Assembly (NCBI GenBank): GCA_028455995.1
Contig: JABELC010000006.1
Coordinates: 744,001-808,000 of the forward strand
Source of the DNA: Scleromitrula shiraiana
Lineage: Eukaryota > Ascomycota > Leotiomycetes > Helotiales > Sclerotiniaceae
DNA: 64,000 nucleotides
Reading direction: 5' to 3'
Position 1 is the stretch's first letter. Each line of letters begins with the position of its first letter. Positions 48,901 through 59,108 of this stretch are shown here, piece by piece. The notes under the pieces were generated by a model. That model saw only the letters and a program-made list of their open reading frames with translations. It made no database searches and was not told the origin of the DNA. Made by a program: the position numbers and the translations under genes.

Positions 48901-49885
48901 CTCGGTTAAATTAAAATTGAAGCACGCGCCAATTGCCGAAAACCCTCAAAATCGACGATTTTATACAAAACACCTCTTACGCCGATGTAAATAAATCGAT
49001 CATTTATTTATAGAATTATTTAAAATATTAAACATAGATTATTTTTATATTAAAATATCTACTATTAAAATTTAAAGATTAAATAATGATTTTAAAATTT
49101 ATAATATTTATTTAAATATAAAATAAAAATCGTATAAAAATACTATAATTTTAAATTGATTTAAATCAAGTAAATTATTATATTAGGAAATAATAAAGAT
49201 ATATATAAATATATAAAAAAAAACTTTTATTTAATATAAATATTATATATATTAAAAATATATAAAAGATATAATATAATAAAATTAAAAAGGATATATT
49301 TAATGCTTATAAGCATTAAATATCAAGCATTATCATATTAATTTTGATTTTTAAAAATCATTAAAATTACTTCAAATTCTTATATATAATAATTTATATC
49401 CTTATAATTATTATATTAAGATATTATTTAATATAATTTTGATTTGAATGAATTATTAAGATTTTTAAAGATTTTAAAAAGTTAAAAATACCTTTATAAT
49501 TTTGATTTTTAAAGAATATTATATTAAACTTCAATATATAATATTTATATTAAATAAAAGCTTTTCTTTTATATATTTCTGTATATCTTTATTATTTTTT
49601 AATATAATAATTTATTTGATTTAAATTAAATTAAAATTATAGTATTTTTATACGATTTTTACTTTATATTTAAATAAATATTTTAAATTTTAAAATCATT
49701 ATTTAATCTTTAAATTTTAATAATAGATATTTTAATATAAAAATAATCTATTTTGAATATCTTAAATAATTCTATAAATAAATGATCGATTTATTTACAT
49801 CGGCGCAAGAGGTGTTTTGTACAAAATCGTCGATTTTGAAGCGATTCGCTTATTTTGCGCGTGCTTCAATTTTAATTTGACCGAG
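48901..49885. mobile_element. Long-TIR MITE-like element flanked by TA
   Basis: The left end begins CTCGGTTAAATTAAAATTGA (48901) and the right end, on the other strand, begins CTCGGTCAAATTAAAATTGA (49885). The two arms stay alignable for roughly 360 bp each (about 48901-49270 and 49510-49885), differing mostly by transitions. TA stands directly outside both ends (48899-48900 and 49886-49887), the target duplication of Tc1/mariner-type elements. The centre (49300-49330) contains the palindrome TAATGCTTATAAGCATTA. No transposase ORF is present, so it is non-autonomous or fully decayed. Confidence 0.75.
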
Positions 49886-50000
49886 TATTGATTAGTAAAT
49901 TCAAGTTATTAAATTTTTAAGATAAGTTAAAAGAGACTCGGAGTTGAAGTATAACTTGAAGTTTGAGATTTTTTCGACTTCAAGTTGCTATTGAAGTTAA

Positions 50001-50037
50001 TACTTTACGTGTGCTTTAATTTTAATTTAATCGCGTA
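50001..50037. mobile_element. Solo remnant of the same inverted-repeat end
   Basis: This 37-bp stretch aligns base for base with the right end of the 48901-49885 element (49851-49887), including GTGCTTTAATTTTAATTTAA against GTGCTTCAATTTTAATTTGA and the final TA. Nearly all differences are C-to-T or G-to-A. Confidence 0.55.
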
Positions 50038-51262
50038 ATAGCATATTTTAAAATAAATTTAATGAGTTAAATATTGAATAACTTGAAGTTTATTCAAGTT
50101 TCTTCTCACTGGCACTTTCAAGTTCAAGTTGCCAGTGATATAAAAAAGAGATTTTATTCGATAACTTGAAGAATACTAGTACTTAATTCAAGTTCTCGTT
50201 TTTGTCTTGAACTTGAAATAGTCGGAGTTCTGGCATTACTACTAGTATTATAAAAAATATAGATCATCTTTAAAATAAAAGAGTATACTACTAGTAGAGA
50301 AGAGGCGGTGTGTCAAAGGACTTCAAGTTGACTCGATAGTACTAGTACTAAGTTTACTAGTAATACTAAGTTTGATTAAGCATTTTAAGCATTTTAAGCA
50401 TCTTAAGCATCTTAAGCATCTGTCAAAAGAGTTCCAAGCATCAGCCAACTTGGCCAGTGAAGAAATATTTCTTGGTATCTAATTGGTATCTTATCCGACT
50501 AAAATGGTTGGAGATTCCTTCAAAGCAGAGTTGACAAATCATCAAGAGAAATCCGAAATAAAAATGGATGCCTCTGGAATCCTGATAGTCCTGTTAGTCC
50601 TTAATTCTTCGGCGATTCGATGATAAACGCGCGGCATTACCAACCACCCGCTGTTTGCGGCTGTACAACATACTCTGCTTCTAGTTCCAACCATTCGCAT
50701 TTTCCTCTCGCTTCGCTGGCCGAAAAGAGCGATGATTGTTGGTAAGAATGGCTTTTAATTTAAAAACATTCATCGGATTATTCTTACCATGAAGTCGTCT
50801 TCAAGATCTAGGATGATCCTCCTGCTTGATAGTTTTGTACCATTACTACAGTACTGTATACTTGCCTGTATAACGCATTAATAATATAAAATCTCCATTT
50901 CCAGGATCCCATTCGATCCAAAGTTATGCCGAAAATGAAGCCGCCGTTTGATACAAACAATACATAGGTCTTCCATACATTTCGACAAATAATCATGTAC
51001 CCCAACAATGACAGTAATAATGTGGACTCTGGAGACTCCTCATTATCACCCCGCCGAGTAAAAATTCCCTGGTATCACTTCCATCCCCAAGTAGTTGGGC
51101 TCTGAAAGCATAACTTGCAACAAACAAACATCCTTGGTTTCAATAATAAATGAAGTCATTATGAGGCCTGATTTCATTATGAAACGAGTTAGTTCTTCCA
51201 AAACTCCACAGCGCGCCCCTCCATCGGGCCGATATTCTTTCTAAATTTGAGTTGCGAGGAGG

Positions 51263-51268
51263 CCCCGC
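51263..51268 (-). promoter_or_regulatory. Candidate CreA/Cre1 carbon-repression site
   Basis: CCCCGC, the complement of GCGGGG, fits the SYGGRG consensus of the fungal carbon catabolite repressor. It lies 583 bp before the transporter start. Short motif, so weak evidence. Confidence 0.25.
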
Positions 51269-51429
51269 GCAGGGAATAACCATATGTCTGTGTGGCTGGT
51301 ATTTGTAACCAACCTACAAAATGTCCATCTTCTTCTCATTATTGACAGCCATTTGACGATTTGTCAAACACTGCAAGCGCCGAAGTAAACAAGGTGACGT
51401 GAGGTAAAAAGAGGCTAACCAGAATGGCG

Positions 51430-51435
51430 GCGGGG
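51430..51435 (+). promoter_or_regulatory. Candidate CreA/Cre1 carbon-repression site
   Basis: GCGGGG fits SYGGRG and lies 416 bp before the transporter start. Together with the site at 51263 it makes glucose repression plausible for this sugar transporter, but such motifs occur by chance. Confidence 0.28.
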
Positions 51436-51850
51436 TGCATGCAAATTGTACAAGCTTCTCCAATTACCAAGTTTGATGAGTATGATTTATTATGGGGACG
51501 AAAACTTTAGGATTGGAAATGCAATAATGGGGAATGACCTTGTTGTTGGTAACCTATTGTGCGTCCCTGGAAAGTTCTATACTATGTGGATGCGATTATA
51601 TGCTTGCCTTGCTCATGTCTCCCCACGAGTCATTATATCATCGCCCCCTTTTTCCCCACCAATTTGTGTTGCCTATCTGATGTTATAAAGGGTTGATTAT
51701 TTCCCATGTTGGTAAAGTGAAAAGATCTGAATCGACATCGTTTTTCTTTTCTCCTCTTTTCTATCATTATCAGATCAAACGAATACCCATCATATTGGAC
51801 GTGCAGTGAATCTTGTCCATTGTTTCACAGGCATAGAGTTGACAGGAAAT

Positions 51851-53530
51851 ATGGCTCCTTATTTTGGGATGAGAGGTGGATGGCTCACTTTTTGGGTTAC
51901 AGTTGCTTGTGCAACTGATATGACTTTGTTTGGTTACGATCAAGGTGTATTCGGTAAGTTTTGGCTATCCTACCCAGATGAATTTTCGGCTTTCTTTCAT
52001 GTCTAACAATCTCTAGGTGGTGTGATTGTGACACCAGATTTTCTGAATGTTCTTGACCTTAACAACAAAACTTCATTGGTAGCAACAATCACCGCATTAT
52101 ACGATATTGGATGTTTTCTCGGTGCCATCGTCGCCGTCATCGTCGGCGAGAGACTCGGACGAAAGAAGACAATTCTTGTTGGAACTTCCATCATGACTAT
52201 TGGAGCAATCCTTCAAATCGCTGCCTACAACGTCCCCACAATGATAGCTGGTCGTATCATTGCAGGAATCGGAAACGGAATGAACACCTCCACCGCCCCA
52301 GTCTGGCAATCCGAAACCTCTAAAGCCAGTCTTAGAGGAAAACTCGTTGTCATTGAAATGATCCTTAACATTGCTGGATTCTCCCTCAGTAACTGGGTAA
52401 CCTATGGATTCTCCTTCCTCTCTGGCCCCATTACTTGGCGATTCCCCCTCGCATTCCAACTAGTCTTCATCATCATCCTATACGTCACCGTTCCCTGGCT
52501 CCCTGAATCTCCCCGTTGGCTCATCGCCCACGGAGAAACCGAGCGTGCTAGGCAGATTATCGCTGATTTGGAAGATCTCGACTTAAAAGATGAGCGCGTT
52601 ACCAACGATGTAAATGACATTCAATATGCCGTCGAATACGAAGCCGCCCATGGTGTCTCCTGGGGTGATCTCCTTCGCGGTCGAACCGGAGAGGGTGGAA
52701 CCTCCAACATGCGTCGTCTCCTCCTCGGATGTGGCACTCAAGCTATGCAACAACTTTCCGGTATCAACGTTACATCATACTACCTCCCCACCGTACTTAT
52801 TTCCTCCGTCGGACTTAGCAACACCTTAGCTCGACTCCTCGCCGCCTGCAACAGTGTTTCCTATCTAATCGCCTCCCTGCTCGCCATTCCCAACGTCGAG
52901 AAATGGGGCCGCAGAAACCTCATGATCTATGCCGCCGCCGGCCAAGCCCTCAGCTACCTCTTCATAACCGTTCTTCTCCGCTACAGCGAAATGGAAGGCT
53001 ATGCCCACCAAAAAGAAGTCGCTTCCGCCGCCGTCGCATTCTTCTTCATCTATTACCTCTTCTTCGGTTTCGGATGGCAAGGTGTCCCCTGGTTGTATCC
53101 CACCGAAATCAACTCCCTCTCCATGCGAACCAAGGGTGCCGCTATGGGAACCGCCACAAACTGGATATTCAACTTCATGGTCGTGGAAATTACACCCATT
53201 GGAATTGAATCGCTTCGGTGGAGATTCTACATCATCTGGACCGTATTTAACGCCGCTTTCGTCCCAATCGTATATCTATTCTATCCTGAGACCAGCGATA
53301 GAACATTAGAGGATATTGATCGTCTTTTCAGAGAAAATGGAAGTGTATTCGTTTATAAAGATCCAGACGCGATTAGCAGGAAGAGACCAGCGAGATACTT
53401 CGAGAATGAGAGGAATGCGGTGGCAAGTGGGGTTGAGTTGGGTGAGAGGAAGAGTCTGGGGTCGAGTGGGAATGGAAAGACGGAATATGGTCCTGGTGGG
53501 GTGTTGGCTGAACATGAGGAGATTGTTTAA
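51851..53530 (+). CDS. MFS sugar transporter (SP family)
   Basis: A plasma-membrane hexose or related sugar/proton symporter of the major facilitator superfamily; substrate not predictable. Exons 51851-51953 and 52017-53530 give 538 residues; the intron 51954-52016 (GTAAGT...CTCTAG) joins GYDQGVF to GGVIVTP, a standard sugar-transporter sequence at the end of helix 1. Twelve hydrophobic segments are visible. Family motifs: GERLGRKKTI after helix 2, PESPRWLIAHGE after helix 6, QQLSGINVTSYYLPTV in helix 7, WGRRNLM after helix 8, and FYPETSDRTLEDID after helix 12. The C-terminal tail is hydrophilic. MAPYFGMRGGW was chosen as start over an upstream Met at 51806 because it matches the family N-terminus. 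GC-rich, well-biased codon use in exon 2 suggests strong expression. Confidence 0.95.
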
Positions 53531-54307
53531 GCCTAGATTTTCCAAGGGGCCGCTTTCTTGTTTGTATCATTATATATCATGAAGCGTTTAGTGTGGTGAT
53601 TTGGTTTGATTGGATGAGCATAGCATAGCACGGAGTTTGACCGGTCCCGGAGATATCTTATGAGTTTATGTATCGATATCTGTATATGCATATGCATATG
53701 GAACGGAGTTAGTTATATGGAGACGGGCATTTACAGCTAATGCTTAAAATGAAATTATTAAAAACAACCTGGATTCCGTTCAACATATCGTGTGCAATAT
53801 CAAAACGGAAACGCAGCTCAGAGAATGCCAATGCAATAAATACGATGCAAAGGAATTTGGAGGATTTTATAGCATACTCCTTATTTCTCTCAAACACATC
53901 TTATTATGAATCACATCCATCAATGAGAACTTCCAATGTGAAAACAGAACTACAAGTGATATGGAGGCAGGAGATCTACAGATCAAGACACTACGTGTAC
54001 TCTATATTTACAATTTTCGTTAAATATATACAAAGACGATGAACCCTAACCAAGCAAACAGCGCATCTGCGTATCGCTCTACAGTATTTGCCCCGAATCA
54101 ATTTCCTGAAGTGAGGTTTCCATCCAATACAATAATTTACAATACAATACAAACAATTATATAACCACCATGCTGAACTCTTGTTAATACTAAGAGGAAG
54201 GAATATATAAAACACATGCATACGCACATGCAGTCTCCCCTTCTCCGTCTGTTATCATGCTCTCGTTCTTTTCCCATTCTACCATCTCCACTCTTACTCT
54301 CCTCACT
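53531..54307. other. Spacer between convergent genes
   Basis: The 3' flanks of the sugar transporter and the F-box gene meet here. TGCATATGCATATG lies at 53686-53699. No gene is seen. Confidence 0.5.
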
Positions 54308-56846
54308 TCACTCCTCAACCAAATCCCCATGCCCAGCACCATTATTCCCACTCCCACTTCCCCCATTACTCCCCCCACTCAAATCCACATCATCACTACC
54401 ATCACTCTCATAATCGCTCTCCGGCACCGGATCCCCATTCCCATCATATAAATTCCCATCCTCATCCGTATAAATAACTTCACTCAACGGTATCCCATTA
54501 CGATTCCCCATAACAGTTTCATGTTCAAGAACTCGCATTGCCTCATCCTCTTCATCCTCAGGTTCATTTGAATCGCCTGCTTGCACCCCCTCGTCAGAAG
54601 CATCTACGTAATCGTATTCACTGGAATCATCCAGGTCGAATATTTCTTCATCGGATGGTTCTTGGTATCCGTATCCTGCTAGCATGGAATCATCATGGAA
54701 GAAATTCCGGAGATGTTCATGACTTGAAACGAAGTTAGTCAAAAGGAATATGGATGGGTGGATAGATCAGAAACAAGCAGATAACACACAGATAAAAAGG
54801 AGGTGTGATCGAATACCGCAAAAAAAGAAGAAACAAAAGGAATGAAGAAGATAGAGTGATCAGAGTGGGACTCGAACCCACGCCACTTTCGTGACCAGGA
54901 GATACTGTTAAGATAAGCCTTAACCTGGCGCCATAACCAACTCGGCCATCTGACCTGTTTATTAATGCTTCTTGTTATGGGAATATTGCTGTTATTTGAG
55001 GATATACTAGCAGTAATAGTATGTGGGGTGGGGCTGTCGGATGTAGGGCAAAAATTGAAGTGGGGGATAAATGAACCCAACCAATCATATTAAGGAAGAC
55101 AAAACCTATAAAAGAGAAACAAAAGAGAATACGTACTGGTTCTCAGCATCATTAGCATCTAAAAGATCATCACTGATTTTCCAGAATGCTGTTGGACCAG
55201 CTGGTCCGTGACGATCAAAGTCCCTTTCGAAAACGTTAGTAAATGTCGATGTGGGTAAGACAAAATCAATTTGCTTACTTGTCGAACCAATACCTACGTA
55301 ATCGATGGTTAGTTGCTGAAATGAATAGAATACTCTTCGTCGTGATTGATTCTTGAGGAGATAACTTACCCAATAACACCTCTTGCACTCCCAATACCAC
55401 CAATTTGAATTCCTTCGGATTTCCATCTTTCCTCTCCTCCATATATGGAGAAACTTGTCCAACGAATTTCACCTTCTTTCGTTTGTCTAACTGTTCCTCT
55501 CAGAAAAGAATTGGCATTTGGGTCCCAAGATGCATGCATTGATCTGGACGTTCCTTCAAAATATACCACGGGTAAATCTTTACCATCACTGGCCCCTGGC
55601 TCTTCTATCCTCTTGGCTGTGATCTCAACGATTATCATACGGATTGCTTCTGCCGCTTGAGATAGTGGTCGACGAGGTGCAGTTTGATCAGGGTCGTGGT
55701 GTGGTTCGACAAAATTATAATGGAAGAGTTCGTTGAAATCTGTACAAAGTTAATCATTAGAGTAGATAATCATGGATCGGTATGGAAAATATATACCTAG
55801 AAACGTCACAACCTAATCGAATATCATTAAATTAGCATCTGTTCATCAGGTATATTCAACCCATCATCAATAAGCTTACTCTTAACCAAGTGCCCGTGAC
55901 ACCATAAGGATCCCAATCTATTGGTGTCATTGGTGGAGATTCCAAGTCTCTTATAGGAATATGCCGATATGTTCTAGGTGCAGCCCTACCATCCCATGGC
56001 TTATTATTCCATTGCATCCTCACCCAACCACAACCTCTCGAATCATATGAAGCCAGATTGTATGTCAATACAATCATAATTGCTTCAACTTTCTCCCAAT
56101 CAACTGTTGCCATTCCATCATTCATAAATGGTCCCCACATTGACAATGATGTATACTGTCGTAGATCATATACATTAGATGCTGCCATAGGGAAAGTTGT
56201 AAAGGCTTCCCCGGGAGTTATACCTCGCAAAGCATGCAATTTCGCGGTAGTTTGTCGTTCTTCGGGGGATAAACGGAAGACGGTTCTTCCACGACGTCTT
56301 TGAATTCGAGCGTATATTTTTTCGGACTGACGGAGGAAAATAACATTATTGTATTGCTGGAGATCGAATAGATGCCGTATGAATTGTAGGTTCAGAGGTT
56401 CTGTTGAGAATTTGGCAGCATTCTCAAGGAGATGCTGGATTGTCCTTGCGACAAATTCTATATGAGGGATCTAATACAACCATCGTCAGATTCAACCTAC
56501 CATCTCTGGTATGGATGTGCGCCTATAGACACTGTTCATACCTTCTCCTCCATTGTCTCAGTCATCATGACTTTCTGCAACTTAGCTATATTATGCAGAC
56601 TCTCGTTGTAATCATAATCCGAAGCCGTGGGCTCATCCTAACCATGTCTTAGCCTTACTCCTTCTTTTGCGATCTCAACTAACATACAAGAATTCCCAGA
56701 TACATGCTCTTTATCAATAACGGGTCTTTGATTGTATTTGACAGAGTCTTGCAGGTAACAGAAAGCCGTGTGAGGTCGATAGGGTCAACATTTCGGATGA
56801 TAGCATGAAGAATTTCGGTGGGAAGTTTTGTAAATGAAGCCATCAT
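54308..56846 (-). CDS. F-box protein, eight-exon model with two micro-exons
   Basis: F-box proteins link substrates to SCF ubiquitin ligases through Skp1; the substrate is unknown. Exons: 56688-56846, 56542-56637, 55880-56470, 55797-55812 (16 nt), 55370-55739, 55279-55293 (15 nt), 55137-55223 and 54308-54722, giving 582 residues. The N-terminus reads MMASFTKLPTEILHAIIRNV then DPIDLTRLSVTCKTLS, a clear F-box. The micro-exons join DPYGVTGTWLR-VVTFL-DFNELF and GVIG-YWFDK-DFDRHGPAGPTAFWK, matching the fungal family as I remember it. All introns are GT-AG and 50-76 nt, except the last (54723-55136, 414 nt), which contains tRNA-Leu. The last exon is strongly acidic (EEDEEDE-like, Asp/Ser repeats) and ends in a Gly/Ser/Asn tail. 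If the last intron were wrong, the protein would end shortly after 55137 and the acidic ORF would be separate. Confidence is high for exons 1-7, moderate for exon 8. Confidence 0.82.
54857..54955 (-). tRNA. tRNA-Leu(AAG): tRNA-Leu (anticodon AAG) with 17-nt intron
   Basis: Read on the minus strand, the acceptor stem GGTCAGA pairs with TCTGATC (one G-T pair) and the discriminator is A. The D-arm has GGCCGAGTTGG; the anticodon stem CCAGG pairs with CCTGG; the loop TTAAGG gives anticodon AAG (54919-54921). The variable arm is long (CAC-GAAA-GTG), as required for class II Leu. The T-arm is GTGGG-TTCGAGT-CCCAC. A 17-nt intron (54901-54917) sits one base behind the anticodon and contains CTTAAC, which can pair with the anticodon loop. 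Mature length is 82 nt before CCA. A T7 run (54820-54826) lies downstream. The gene sits inside the inferred last intron of the F-box gene, same strand. Confidence 0.95.
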
Positions 56847-57857
56847 CGGGAGAGCACAAGAGGCAAATGAAATATCAATACTTCAATGGTTAAATATTCA
56901 ACTATAAGATATAAGAGATTAAATGTATCGTCACCAGCTATGCTATAAGATAGCAACAGCTAAGGATCTGGAGATGTGATGTTGAGTTGAGGTTATTGAG
57001 GCTACAGCTTATCTGCTTTCGGAGTTAAGATAAGATATCCCCCAATATAACCCCGCAATCGCAATAGTAGATGGTCTGTGGTGACGAAAGGCCTCGGGAT
57101 TCCCACGAATCGATTTTATCTCAGAAAATATGTCAAAGAAATACATAGAAAACTCCAAAACTGTCAACTTATAAAGAGAAGACTGCCTATTCCGATTACA
57201 GAAACCAACCACTCCGCCACGGATAATAGGCAACTGATTTTAATCGGAGTTTTCCATTCTCCATACTATAACATAAATTTCCATCATTTCAGCCATCAGA
57301 CAAATCCCAATATCAAAAGCTGCTCACTATAATCATCTAGAGAGCATTGCAGATAGTTGCTGAATTGATGAGTTTATTGAAATGACCTGAGGGGAAATCT
57401 TTGATATGCAAACTTCATACGTAGGATAGTATAATTTTCAAATTACACCAGCTTGACTGCCAGGTGGTTCGACACCTTGATAGAACTATTCATGAACCAA
57501 CAACACTTGCTAAATTGCAGCATTACAAGACTTTTGAATAACAAGTTGGACGCCATAGGCTCTCTGTGAAATCGGAGTTCTATAGATGCTAGTGTTCTCT
57601 CTACTTGAGGCAAAAAACAATAGTAGTTAGAAACACCCACTACCAAGAAGAAGCTCTCACATCTCGTCTCGAAAAAGTATAATTTGCATTCCACATGCAC
57701 ATATACAATTATGAAAACATGATGTATACCTAATAAAATGACAGTTACTTGATGAAGTTAGAAGTGTTTAGGGCTATTGACTAGGTTTATCTCCAATATC
57801 CAACTATCCAACTATCCTTAGAATTTATATTAAAGTAAAGCATCTTGTCCCCGCAAG

Positions 57858-57885
57858 CTACATAAGAAAAGGCACACCAAACCGA
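57858..57885 (+). mobile_element. Direct copy of the left end of the 58.2-kb element
   Basis: TACATAAGAAAAGGCACACC followed by AAACC-type sequence matches the left end at 58205-58230 with a few transitions, and the similarity extends some 20 bp further (GCAAAAATGAAA against TGTAAAAACTAATGAAA). Confidence 0.4.
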
Positions 57886-58204
57886 CCAAAAGTGTAAAAA
57901 CTAATGAAACAGACTGTGGGATCAGCCATCAAGTAGAGGGGAATATCTTGATTATGAAGGAACTTTAAAATCATTCGCGTCATGGTTCGGAACGACTTAC
58001 ATTGGCACAGGATCTATTCGTCGCACGAAAATGGGATCGACTCGACCTGCTTGATCTCAATATATGGAGAATCTAGTTAGAGAACAAAATACAGACTAAA
58101 GAATGAATAAGTGCCGGTCATAAATTAGAGTTCAGTAGAGTGACTACCGGCGTCTAAAGAGAAACAAATTTGGCCCATATAAGATATTCTTCGGGCCACA
58201 CCCT

Positions 58205-58396
58205 CCACATAAGAAAAGACACACTAAACCAGTTAAACCTGCAAAAATGAAATAATGATATATTCTTTATGAAATTATCTAAAATGATAAAATCATTTTA
58301 GTCCCTTTAAGAACCTGATACTAACTAGTAGCATTACTTCCTAAATATGTAACATCGAGATGTCAAAATAAAATAGTGTGCCATTTCTTATGTGGC
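58205..58396. mobile_element. Candidate MITE, about 190 bp, 23-bp imperfect TIR
   Basis: The left end CCACATAAGAAAAGACACAC (from 58205) faces the right end GTGTGCCATTTCTTATGTGG (58377-58396). About 20 of 23 positions are complementary. The interior is AT-rich and non-coding. Target duplications could not be defined. Confidence 0.5.
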
Positions 58397-59028
58397 CCAT
58401 GGTGATGTCAACCAAATAAAGGGAACTAGCGGGGGTTGATGCCCAACTCGGCGGACACTTAGATCGGGAACTCCAGTTCAATCGGTGAACACTCTAGGAA
58501 TCCACCAAGATGACCTTAAGAATATGTCTCTTAGTGTACAAAGTATACTTGCGGAAGACAGTCTGACGACTTCATATTGGATCACTCTCGACGGCGCATA
58601 CTTCTTGTCACATTGTATCCCAATTTGGCATGGACAAGGACACTGTCTAAAGTAACTTGAACTCGTCGCAACCGTTGAGAATGGCAGATAGACACACTAC
58701 GTCATTTTATCAGAAGATGGGATGAAGCAAAAGCTATCGATTCCCTATCGATAGAATCTTGATCCACTTGCGACAAACAAACTTAGTGAAGAAGTCAAAA
58801 TGCTAACAAATACAATTCCAGGTCAACGTATTCTATCGAAATTCTCGTTAGGCCGATTCTCTCTCTTCAATCCGAGCATGATGTTGTTATGGCTACCCCT
58901 ACCAAGGACCAGATGTGCTTAGCTCCTAGACATAGAGCCATAATTGCTCTCAAGATAGCAAAGAGTACTATAACGCATAACCCGTATGTGAGGGTTTCTG
59001 TCTATACTTGAAAGGATACGAATACCAT

Positions 59029-59108
59029 GTGAGTGAGTGAGTGAGTGAGTGAGTGAGTGAGTGAGTGAGTGAGTGAGTGAGTGAGTGAGTGAGTGAGTGA
59101 GTAAGTGA
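59029..59108. repeat. (GTGA)n tetranucleotide microsatellite
   Basis: About 18 near-perfect GTGA units with one interruption (GTAA) near the right end. Confidence 0.95.

Larger units (their letters stand above)
47701..50400. repeat. AT-rich, RIP-like repeat island
   Basis: Extremely AT-rich with almost no coding capacity. It is filled with ACTAGTA and AACTTGAAGTT short motifs, GACTCGGA motifs (48660, 49934) and AAGGTCCAGCCAC tandem units (48170-48235), and carries a long inverted-repeat element (48901-49885). The nucleotide bias and the transition-type differences between copies fit repeat-induced point mutation; this is inference. Confidence 0.7.
50401..51850. other. Upstream region of the sugar transporter gene
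   Basis: No supported gene. It starts with TTTTAAGCATC tandem units (50378-50420). GC content rises after 50600. The 3' half is the transporter promoter, with two candidate CreA-type sites and a pyrimidine-rich stretch (51740-51770) before the start. Confidence 0.45.
56847..59028. other. Gene-poor spacer upstream of the F-box gene
   Basis: No convincing coding region. It contains a short TIR element (58205-58396) and a related direct copy of its left end at 57858-57885. The small ORFs show no protein-like features. Confidence 0.5.

Noticed and set aside
50808..51008. 66-codon minus ORF with FIFGITLDRMGSWKWRFY
   Set aside because: It slightly resembles a transporter helix, but it is short and has no flanking transporter sequence.
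54739..55080. 113-codon minus-strand ORF
   Set aside because: It reads straight through the tRNA-Leu gene; an open frame there is chance.
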